A DNA stretch of 8,769 nt. Origin: Chloroflexota bacterium. GTDB taxonomy: Bacteria > Chloroflexota > Dehalococcoidia > Dehalococcoidales > JAUYDJ01. A program made the position numbers and the translations under genes. Shown here one piece after another: positions 1 through 5,449 of the stretch. The stretch lies in contig JAUYDJ010000069.1 of NCBI GenBank assembly GCA_030690025.1, positions 1 to 8,769 of the forward strand, read 5' to 3'. Position 1 is the first letter of the stretch. Each line of letters opens with the position of its first letter. The notes beneath the pieces are model-generated. The model had not been told where the DNA came from. It saw only the letters and a list, made by a program, of their open reading frames with translations, and made no database searches.

Positions 1-164
1 TGCGGCGTGGAAGCTTCGGAAGTGTGCCGGAGTTGATCCATGCCATTGAGGAGTACCTGACAACGTCCAATGCCAACCCTAAACCGTTGGTGTGGAAAGC
101 CTCCGCAAAAGCCATTCTTGACAAGCTGGCTCGTTGTAAAGTCGTTTATGAAACACTAGACTAG
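1..164 (+). CDS. IS630-family transposase, C-terminal end (5' part outside window)
   Basis: Frame 3 is open from base 3 to the TAG at 162-164 and encodes about 53 residues. The stretch starts RRGSFGSVPELIHAIEEYL and continues with NPKPLVWKASAKAILDKLA. The pattern SVPEL-x-AI-x-x-Y, then N-x-NPKP-[FL]-V-W, then a helix with AILDK-[LIV]-AR is typical of the extreme C-terminus of IS630/Tc1-mariner DDE transposases. The catalytic domain lies outside the window, so activity cannot be judged. The same sequence occurs inverted at 8592-8769 with only two base differences: one is silent and one changes Val to Ala. The family assignment rests on remembered motif similarity, not on a search. Confidence 0.85.
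   Translation, partial: RRGSFGSVPELIHAIEEYLTTSNANPKPLVWKASAKAILDKLARCKVVYETLD
1..164 (+). mobile_element. IS630-type element, right end (left copy)
   Basis: Identity to the other copy stops exactly at the transposase stop codon TAG (162-164), after which the two flanks are unrelated. The insertion sequence therefore seems to end at or within the stop codon. The TA of that codon could be the TA target dinucleotide expected for IS630 elements. The terminal inverted repeat would then lie inside the last codons of the transposase gene. The opposite end of the element is not in the window, so the repeat cannot be confirmed. Confidence 0.7.
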
Positions 165-211
165 CCTGTAGATGGCGTCATTCAACAAGATGGACGATTG
201 TGCAGTAATAA

Positions 212-418
212 GCGGGCACAGTCTTCGGGCGCTACGGCCCCCTTAAAAATAGTACGCCGCTGGCGGCAACAATCATCATCGCCGACAGGTTTGGCGAGAT
301 TTATCACGAAACCATGCCGGAAGGGCATGAGCTACCCTCCATTGACGAAATCCAAAGCTGGCTCAGGTTTATCGAGATACAGTGCCCGGAATGAGGCGCT
401 CCCGAATGTCCCAGGTAG
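212..418 (+). pseudogene. redoxin (AhpC/TSA-like) C-terminal remnant with in-frame TGA
   Basis: Reading frame 2 is open from 212 to a TGA at 392-394. It contains ATIIIADRFGEIYHETMPEG and then LPSIDEIQSWLRFIEIQCPE. Beyond the TGA the same frame continues with GAPECPR to a TAG at 416-418. From memory, this resembles the end of thioredoxin-fold 'redoxin domain' proteins, which have a beta-strand ADR-[FY]-GE-[IV]-Y, a helix E-I-x-x-WL-x-F-I-E and a CPEC-G-x-PE tail. On that reading the TGA sits where a Cys codon is expected. No upstream part of the domain and no start codon can be seen before the IS end at 164, and two TAA codons precede the open stretch at 206-211. I read it as a gene cut by the IS insertion or a linked rearrangement and now decaying. 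Family identity is moderately supported. Confidence 0.55.
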
Positions 419-428
419 GGCTTCATCT

Positions 429-457
429 AAAACAGAACCACTCTTGCCGACTGTTTT
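429..457. terminator. possible weak bidirectional terminator (AAAACAG / CTGTTTT hairpin)
   Basis: A perfect 7-bp inverted repeat, AAAACAG at 429-435 and CTGTTTT at 451-457, encloses a 15-base loop. It lies just past the stop of the minus-strand oxidoreductase (466) and just past the end of the plus-strand redoxin remnant, that is between convergent genes. The A-tract/stem/T-tract form suits a bidirectional terminator. The stem is AT-rich, however, and the T-run is only four bases, so the call is tentative. Confidence 0.3.
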
Positions 458-465
458 GGCGGCGC

Positions 466-2061
466 TCACCACGGCAGCGGTTTTCTTCTCTCCCGCTCCG
501 GGGAAACGTATATGGCCTCCTCGGGGCAGTCAATTTCGCAGAGGAAGCAGGTCATACAGTCTCGCAGGTATTTGATAAAGGCCTTGCTGCCGCATGCCAT
601 ACAACGGTCCGCTTCCTTTAAAGCCATCTCCGGGCTGAACCCCGCTTCCACCTCCGCCTGATTCCTCCGCTCTGCTATCCCCAAGTGCGCGGCGGTATTC
701 CGGGCTTTCTTGTCCACGCCCTTGAGAGGTGGTTTGTTTACCCTCCTGGCTTCTTCAAACCCCGGCTGTTCACCCCTCAGGTAGCAATTGATGCCGGCAG
801 CCGCCTTTTTACCGGAAGCGATAGCCTGAATCACATAGCCCGGCCCTGTTACCGCGTCCCCGCCGGCGAATACCCCGCGGCGGCTGGTGGCTAGGGTGGT
901 GGGGTCGGTAGTGATAGCCCCCCGCTTAAGCTTTAACCCCCATTTCGAGGGTACCTCCGCCTCCTCCCCAGCGGCGATAATCACCCGGTCGGCGGTGATG
1001 TCGAACTCGCTGTCTGGGACGGGTTCGGGCTGGCGTCGCCCGTCCGCCCCCTTCTTCCCCAGCTTCATACGGGTACAGGTTACGCACAAGCCACCGTTCT
1101 CCCGGGTTATCTGCACCGGCGCGGCTAGGAACTTAGTCCTGACGCCTTCCGCCAGCGCTTCCTTGACCTCCTCCTTGATGGCGGGCATCTCGGCACGCGA
1201 GCGGCGGTAAATTATAGTTACCTGACTGGCGCCGGTCCGCAGGGCCAGGCGGGCGGCGTCTACTGCCACATTCCCGCCCCCGATAACGGCGACCTTGCCT
1301 TCAAGGCGGCTTCCCTTACCCAAGTTGAAGTCCCGCAAAAAATCCAGACCGTAGGCTACGCCCGTAGCGTCTTCGCCGGGGATAGCCAGGTTCCGACTTT
1401 TCGCGGCACCGATAGCCAGCAGCACGGCCTTATACCCGGTCGCGAAAAGCGATTCTAGGTCGCAAACCGGGGTGGAGGTCAGCGTCTTTACCCCAAGTTC
1501 TATCACGCTGTCAATCTCCCGCTCCAGGACGTCGCGGGGGAGGCGGTATTCCGGGATGCCTGCCCGGAGCATACCGCCCAGCACGGGCAGGGCTTCGAAA
1601 ACGGTTACCGGGTAGCCCTTCCGGGCGAGCTCGCTGGCGGCGGCCAGCCCGCAGGGGCCGGAGCCGACGACGGCTATCTTCTCGTTATGCAGCTTGGGCA
1701 CCGGCCCCGGTGCTGACTCTAGGGCATAGTCGGTTACAAATCTCTCCAGCGACCGTATGTTCACCGCCTCATCCACCTTGCGGCGGGCACAATCTTCCTC
1801 GCAGGGGTGGAAGCAGACCCGGCCGGTGACCCCCGGCAATACAAGCGTATTTCGCACCAGCGCGGCCGCCTCCTCGAAGCGGCGCTGAACAACTAGGTAG
1901 ATATAGTCGCGCATGCTCATCCCGGCGGGGCAGGCAGCCTGGCAGGGAGGCATCTCGTCTTTATTTATAGAGCGGTCCAGCCTGATAACATCCATCGGGC
2001 ACTCTTCCACACAGGTGGCACAGCCGGTACAGCGCTCATAGTTGACTTTTCTTATCCCCAT
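466..2061 (-). CDS. GltD-like FAD/NAD(P) oxidoreductase with N- and C-terminal [4Fe-4S] sites
   Basis: A 531-residue cytoplasmic redox protein, predicted to pass electrons between NAD(P)H, FAD and iron-sulfur clusters. It opens with a ferredoxin-type motif (C11, C14, C17, C21-P). Next comes the glutamate synthase small-subunit/dihydropyrimidine dehydrogenase-type cluster domain (C40, C44, C83, C87, C91). The FAD Rossmann motif is GSGPCGLAAA (G133, G135, G138) with acidic E156. The NAD(P) Rossmann motif is VIGGGNVAVDAA (about 259-270), followed by IYRRSRAEMPA. The second FAD motif is GVFAGGDAVTGPG (397-408). The C-terminus adds C487-x2-C490 and C502-x2-C505-x2-C508-x3-C512-P, another ferredoxin-like site. 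The ATG lies inside the upstream flavoprotein gene (10-bp overlap) behind AGGAGAAAGGG, so the two are translationally coupled. No large glutamate synthase subunit is nearby, so the likely partner is the adjacent flavoprotein rather than glutamate synthesis. Confidence 0.9.
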   Translation of the reverse strand: MGIRKVNYERCTGCATCVEECPMDVIRLDRSINKDEMPPCQAACPAGMSMRDYIYLVVQRRFEEAAALVRNTLVLPGVTGRVCFHPCEEDCARRKVDEAVNIRSLERFVTDYALESAPGPVPKLHNEKIAVVGSGPCGLAAASELARKGYPVTVFEALPVLGGMLRAGIPEYRLPRDVLEREIDSVIELGVKTLTSTPVCDLESLFATGYKAVLLAIGAAKSRNLAIPGEDATGVAYGLDFLRDFNLGKGSRLEGKVAVIGGGNVAVDAARLALRTGASQVTIIYRRSRAEMPAIKEEVKEALAEGVRTKFLAAPVQITRENGGLCVTCTRMKLGKKGADGRRQPEPVPDSEFDITADRVIIAAGEEAEVPSKWGLKLKRGAITTDPTTLATSRRGVFAGGDAVTGPGYVIQAIASGKKAAAGINCYLRGEQPGFEEARRVNKPPLKGVDKKARNTAAHLGIAERRNQAEVEAGFSPEMALKEADRCMACGSKAFIKYLRDCMTCFLCEIDCPEEAIYVSPERERRKPLPW

Positions 2062-3791
2062 GGTATTCCCTTTCTCCTGGCGACTTCGAATATCGGGTGC
2101 AGGCGTTTGGTCCTTTCCGGCTTGAGCGGGAGGCTATCATAGGGGAGTTCCTCCGTCCAGATTTGCATCTCGCCTTTTTCCAGCTTCAACCGCGTATTGC
2201 GCAGCCAGTTTATGTTGTCCGTATAGGGATAGTCCTCGCGGAAGCAGGCGCGGCGGCTTTCTTTACGGGTCAGGTATGAGTTCAGGTACATCTCGGTGGT
2301 CAACAAAATGTTGGCCGCCTCGTGCGCCATCCTGAGGTAGTGCAGGTCTGAGGCATACAAGATAGACACCTCTTCCCTCTGGATGCGGCGCACCTCTTTC
2401 AGCGCCTTTTCCAGCCGCTCGCCGCGGGCAATAAGCACGACCTCGTACGGAACGATTGTCTCCAGGTTTTCGGTGATAATGTGGTCAGGCTCGATGCCGT
2501 CCTGCCTTTCCATCGGGGCGAAGGTAAATCCCTCGAGCTCTTCCAACTGGCCGCGGTCGATTTCAACATCCCCGGATTCCTTGGCGAAGCGGGCGGCAAA
2601 AATACCCGCCCGCGCCCCCGTTACCGCCGCCCCGGCCAGCGCCGCCGGCTCCTGCTCCGGCCGGCACCGGGAATCACCCACGGCATACAGGCCGGGCAGT
2701 GAGGTGGCGCACTCGATATCGGTGACAATCCCCCCGCCCATCGAGTAGGTGCCGCGGAAGCAGGGGGCATATTCGATAGGACTTACAATTTTATCGCCGA
2801 CCATTATGCCCATTCTTTCCAGCGCCTTGGTGGGGCTGCGGAGGGCGGTCCTGATGCGGTTTACGGACGCGGGTGGGAAGTGGGTCATATCCAGATAGAC
2901 CGGCGTCCTGCCCGCCCGCATCTCCATAGCGGACGCCTGTGAGACTGACGTAAGGTCAGCGAACTCAACCAGGTTGGGGAAGTAGTCCTGCATAAACCTT
3001 TCCCCTCTGGCGTTGATGAAATGCCCGCCCAGGGCCACGAAAAGGTTCATGCCGGCGGTATCAAAGGCGGCTGCGGACATCTGGTGAAAGTGTCCCAGCT
3101 CAAAGGAACCCATCTTGGCCCCGGCACGGTAGGGTAGAGTGTAGCCATCTCCGGTGGACATGCTGCACCCGGCGAACCTGGGCTTAAAGCTGCACCCCCC
3201 CGCCGCCATAACTACCGCTCTGGCCTTAAAGACGCAGAAATCACCGGTGCGGGTATCGAAGCCCACCGCACCTACCACTCGCCCGCTGGTCTGCCCGTTT
3301 TCGGTCAGCAGGCCGGTGAGCATAATATGGCCGGCCACTTCCACGCTGGTGCTGCGGACTTTGTTGGCCATTGCGTCCATAAAGGGTTTCATAAAAGTAC
3401 CCTTCAGCACCACGCCCCGGGCCGCCCGCCGTTCAATCTGGCCGTCCGGCTTCCTGGCCCACTGCACGCCGTAGCTTTCCATATCCCGCACCCGGTCGTA
3501 GTTCTCTTCCATAGCTATCTTCAACCAGGCCGGGTCGTAGATACCTGCCCCCGACCACTCGCCCAAGGCATAGTTGCGGAACTCCGCTTCAAAATCATCC
3601 CCCGGCATAATCACGGACATCACCCCGGCGGCAAAGGTGGATACCGAGTCTTTACCCAGCTTACCTTTACTCACCAGGACTACCTTGCCAGCCCCGGCCT
3701 CCTCCGCCTTGATGGCGGCAAAGGTACCGCCCAGCCCCCCGCCGATTACCAGTACGTCGCAGTTAACCTGCCTAGTCCACCGGTTGAACAT
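2052..3791 (-). CDS. fumarate reductase/succinate dehydrogenase-fold FAD flavoprotein, substrate unknown
   Basis: A 579-residue soluble flavoprotein of the FAD_binding_2 family (SdhA/FrdA/AprA relatives). The FAD motif is DVLVIGGGLGGTFAA (12-26). Other family marks are GERFMQDY (263-270), PVYLDMTH (297-304), YSMGGGIVTDI (349-359), LPGLYAVGDS (365-374) and a C-terminal helical domain with RKESRRACFREDYP (509-522). There is no signal peptide. The FAD-linking His of SdhA is absent (GKDSVSTFAAG, 46-56), so FAD should be non-covalent. Residues that bind dicarboxylate in FrdA look replaced: RDxVSQA reads LTSVSQA (Leu280), HYxMGG reads TYSMGG (Thr348), and the late NRLGxNSL region reads PAALAGAAV. 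It is therefore unlikely to be a true fumarate reductase. It is the first gene of a two-gene operon with the FeS oxidoreductase. The ATG has an AAGGAG site (3798-3803) and its own promoter. An AprA-like or other reductase/oxidase role is possible. Confidence 0.88.
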   Translation of the reverse strand: MFNRWTRQVNCDVLVIGGGLGGTFAAIKAEEAGAGKVVLVSKGKLGKDSVSTFAAGVMSVIMPGDDFEAEFRNYALGEWSGAGIYDPAWLKIAMEENYDRVRDMESYGVQWARKPDGQIERRAARGVVLKGTFMKPFMDAMANKVRSTSVEVAGHIMLTGLLTENGQTSGRVVGAVGFDTRTGDFCVFKARAVVMAAGGCSFKPRFAGCSMSTGDGYTLPYRAGAKMGSFELGHFHQMSAAAFDTAGMNLFVALGGHFINARGERFMQDYFPNLVEFADLTSVSQASAMEMRAGRTPVYLDMTHFPPASVNRIRTALRSPTKALERMGIMVGDKIVSPIEYAPCFRGTYSMGGGIVTDIECATSLPGLYAVGDSRCRPEQEPAALAGAAVTGARAGIFAARFAKESGDVEIDRGQLEELEGFTFAPMERQDGIEPDHIITENLETIVPYEVVLIARGERLEKALKEVRRIQREEVSILYASDLHYLRMAHEAANILLTTEMYLNSYLTRKESRRACFREDYPYTDNINWLRNTRLKLEKGEMQIWTEELPYDSLPLKPERTKRLHPIFEVARRKGIPWG

Positions 3792-3886
3792 TTACAGCTC
3801 CTTATATACACCTTGCAGCCAGATTGTCATTGTTCTTGATTGCTATTTGGACTAATTTGTATGTTTATATTTTCTTCTTAAAAGGC

Positions 3887-3907
3887 TTGCGTTATATATT
3901 AACGCAA
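3887..3907. promoter_or_regulatory. perfect 21-bp palindromic operator over the -10 box
   Basis: TTGCGTTA (3887-3894) and TAACGCAA (3900-3907) are perfect 8-bp inverted arms around a 5-base spacer. On the minus strand the element covers the -10 hexamer and part of the promoter spacer of the flavoprotein operon. A dimeric repressor of TetR, GntR or MarR type would be expected to block RNA polymerase from here. No regulator gene lies in the window, so the cognate protein is unknown. Confidence 0.6.
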
Positions 3908-3919
3908 AAAGAAAGTCAA
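3891..3919 (-). promoter_or_regulatory. sigma70-type promoter of the flavoprotein/FeS operon
   Basis: Read on the minus strand, TTGACT (3914-3919) is followed after exactly 17 bases by TATAAC (3891-3896). Transcription would begin near 3884, giving a 5' leader of roughly 93 bases before the ATG at 3791. The leader is AT-rich and I see no riboswitch-like structure or attenuator in it. The -10 box is embedded in a palindrome, which suggests repression. Confidence 0.65.
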
Positions 3920-3956
3920 ACTTCATAGACATGTCAAGTTAGAGCTAGATCTACTT

Positions 3957-4240
3957 TTAGGGTCTCTCAATGAGTATATCCGGTAGCGCCGGTCTACCAG
4001 CCCGGATCTGTCCTAATGTCTTACCAAGTGCCTCAGATACCATCTAAGATTCCTCAATTCTTAAGGCAAAGGCACCACAGGCCTCGGGCAAATTCGAACA
4101 TAATCAGGACAGGGTATAATATCTACTCCCGGCCAATAGCCAGTCCTTTCCGAAAAGCTATGACTGCCGTAGAATTTACGTATAGCTCTCTTAGGGGCGA
4201 GGTACAATCGGTTATTGAAGTTAATGGTCAGGAAAGGGGC
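3957..4240 (-). pseudogene. thiamine-pyrophosphate enzyme (acetolactate synthase-like) C-terminal remnant
   Basis: This accounts for most of the 471-base gap between the flavoprotein and amidohydrolase genes. On the minus strand from 4240 a frame reads APFLTINFNNRLYLAPKRAI, continues through ERTGYWPGVDIIPCPDYVRI, then shifts frame near 4086-4090 (five bases lie between the two phases). It goes on as EACGAFALRIEES, meets an in-frame TAG at 4044-4046, and resumes as MVSEALGKTLGQIRAGRPAL then PDILIERP to a TAA at 3957-3959. From family knowledge, NN-R-x-Y after a hydrophobic strand, PD-[FY]-V-[RK]-[IL]-A-x-A-[CF]-GA, R-[IV]-E-[DE] and A-x-x-[AR]-x-GRPAL-x-D are the successive marks of the C-terminal TPP-binding domain of acetolactate synthase-type enzymes. 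Stops at 4241-4249 close the upstream side, so the N-terminal two thirds are gone. Confidence 0.75.
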
Positions 4241-4262
4241 CTAGCCCTACAAGTGTATCTAT

Positions 4263-5225
4263 CTATTCCAAGTCAAGTTTGAAAACACTTGCGGCTGTTC
4301 GCCACTCTATTTGTTCACGTTCACTAGGGGTTAAGTTGGCTTTATCCAAGACGCTCTTACGTAGCGTATAGTAATCTGTAGGTTCCGTAACCCAGCGCCA
4401 GGTTGGAGCCCAGTCAGTGCCAAACATTATCCGGTTTGCACCGATTTGGTCAATTGCCTTGCGTATATGCTCCCCGGTAGTGCCAACCGTATCAAGGTAG
4501 ACATTGGTGTTACGTCGGGCTACGGATAGTGCGTTCTCAAATATATGCGGAATACCGCGCCCCATCTTGGTTAAGATTATAGGAACATCTGGGTATGCAT
4601 AGGCAAGTTCATCTGTCCATACCGGGTCGCCGTACATAAGATTGTGAGGAAAAGTGGTATATGCTGTCATAATTTGTACCGGGATCTTGTACTTAGCAAC
4701 TACATCCATAAAAGGGCTTAAGTCTTCAGCAATATTTTCTGGATGAACCGCCATGGTAAATCTGCGTGGAAAAAACTCGGCTATGCCGATTAGACCAAGC
4801 TCTTCCACTCCCTGTCTTATCTCCTCAGCGGCTTTTTTTCGATTTTTAGCCAGTTCTTCCTCTGAAGGCCGTTTGCCTGGGCGCCGGCCGGCTATATCCG
4901 CTGGCGGTATATCGAATCCTCCGATATGTATTAAGCCAAAAAGTCTATCGGGATATTTCTTGACAGTTTTGGTAACAAGCTCATTAGAACCTCCGCCAAC
5001 GGTTTGTTGGATGATGGCATGAGTTATCCCGTGCTGATTCATTATTGCTATAAGGTCATCTGATATATCGATTATCTCGTCTGAGAAGCGAGCGCGTAGT
5101 AACTCAGGATATCGAGAATGGATGTTGATAGCATCCTCCACTCTTCTGATTTTGTCAGATAGTTTTCCGTAAGCTGCAGTGGCGCCAACGGCATGGATAT
5201 GAGTATCGATTAAATACTTGCCCAT
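4263..5225 (-). CDS. amidohydrolase_2 family (ACMSD-like TIM-barrel) protein
   Basis: A 320-residue soluble protein, close to the usual length of amidohydrolase_2 (PF04909) members. These include decarboxylases, hydratases and lactonases acting on aromatic or ring-cleavage acids. The N-terminal metal motif is present as DTHIHA (H9, H11), and the barrel-end Asp is in RIMFGTDWAP (D271). The C-terminal helix reads EWRTAASVFKLDL, equivalent to the usual NAA-x-x-[FL]-xL. Between these, the strand that normally ends in His (PV-x-I-H-x-G) reads IPVQIMTAY (181-189), and the one that normally reads [AG]-H-[ML]-G reads LTKMGRG (218-224, Lys220). Two usual metal ligands therefore appear substituted, although H161, H194 and H227 are nearby. 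The ATG at 5225 has an AAGGAGG site (5230-5236). It lies downstream of dctM with a 224-base gap, so co-transcription is possible but unproven. Confidence 0.85.
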   Translation of the reverse strand: MGKYLIDTHIHAVGATAAYGKLSDKIRRVEDAINIHSRYPELLRARFSDEIIDISDDLIAIMNQHGITHAIIQQTVGGGSNELVTKTVKKYPDRLFGLIHIGGFDIPPADIAGRRPGKRPSEEELAKNRKKAAEEIRQGVEELGLIGIAEFFPRRFTMAVHPENIAEDLSPFMDVVAKYKIPVQIMTAYTTFPHNLMYGDPVWTDELAYAYPDVPIILTKMGRGIPHIFENALSVARRNTNVYLDTVGTTGEHIRKAIDQIGANRIMFGTDWAPTWRWVTEPTDYYTLRKSVLDKANLTPSEREQIEWRTAASVFKLDLE

Positions 5226-5449
5226 ATTTCCTCCTTAGATACCCCTTTTCTAAGTACTATGAATACAGAATCTTGTCTATTTATTTAAGGTAAGACATCT
5301 TTTCCAATTGTGCCCCGTTTAATTGGTGTAGTGATTTCATCGACGCCGTTTGAGTGCCAAAGCATAAGAATCGAAGGTCCCTACTTATTAGACCCAAAAC
5401 GATGCTGAAGGTGCCAGAGATAACCCCATATAAACCACTACTGTCCCTG
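5226..5449. other. intergenic region between dctM and amidohydrolase, possible coding vestige
   Basis: This 224-base gap has no clear terminator after dctM and no convincing promoter for the amidohydrolase. On the minus strand a 31-codon stretch (5285-5380) is open between a TAG at 5381-5383 and a TAA. It reads GPSILMLWHSNGVDEITTPI then KRGTIGKDVLP, and its codon use looks protein-like. I cannot assign a family, and an open frame of this length can occur by chance. Confidence 0.3.
5304..5326. repeat. 23-bp inverted repeat CCAATT-N11-AATTGG
   Basis: Perfect 6-bp arms at 5304-5309 and 5321-5326 lie about 80-100 bases upstream of the amidohydrolase start. It could be a regulator-binding site. 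The arms are short and AT-rich, so chance is a real alternative. Confidence 0.3.

Noticed and set aside
198..621. Two plus-strand open frames across the left junction and into the FeS gene end
   Set aside because: They run through the redoxin remnant in other frames and then antisense to the C-terminal cysteine motif of the oxidoreductase, with low-complexity basic translations.
466..2061. Assignment as glutamate synthase small subunit (gltD)
   Set aside because: The core resembles GltD, but there is no gltB nearby. The extra ferredoxin motifs at both ends and the tight coupling to a flavoprotein argue for a different electron-transfer role.
2052..3791. Assignment as succinate dehydrogenase/fumarate reductase subunit A or AprA
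   Set aside because: Key substrate residues and the FAD-linking His are missing, and no SdhB/FrdB or AprB gene is adjacent.
3327..3839. 170-codon plus-strand open frame opposite the flavoprotein
   Set aside because: It is antisense to a gene with clear family motifs, is rich in Pro/His/Arg as expected for a shadow of GC-rich coding DNA, and has no recognisable domain.
3920..3956. Second TTGACA-like -35 upstream of the flavoprotein promoter (near 3930)
   Set aside because: No acceptable -10 hexamer occurs 16-18 bases downstream of it, whereas TTGACT-17-TATAAC just below fits well.
4016..4282. 88-codon plus-strand open frame in the intergenic gap
   Set aside because: The opposite strand carries the TPP-enzyme remnant, which explains the base composition. 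The plus-strand protein has no recognisable motif and no good ribosome site.
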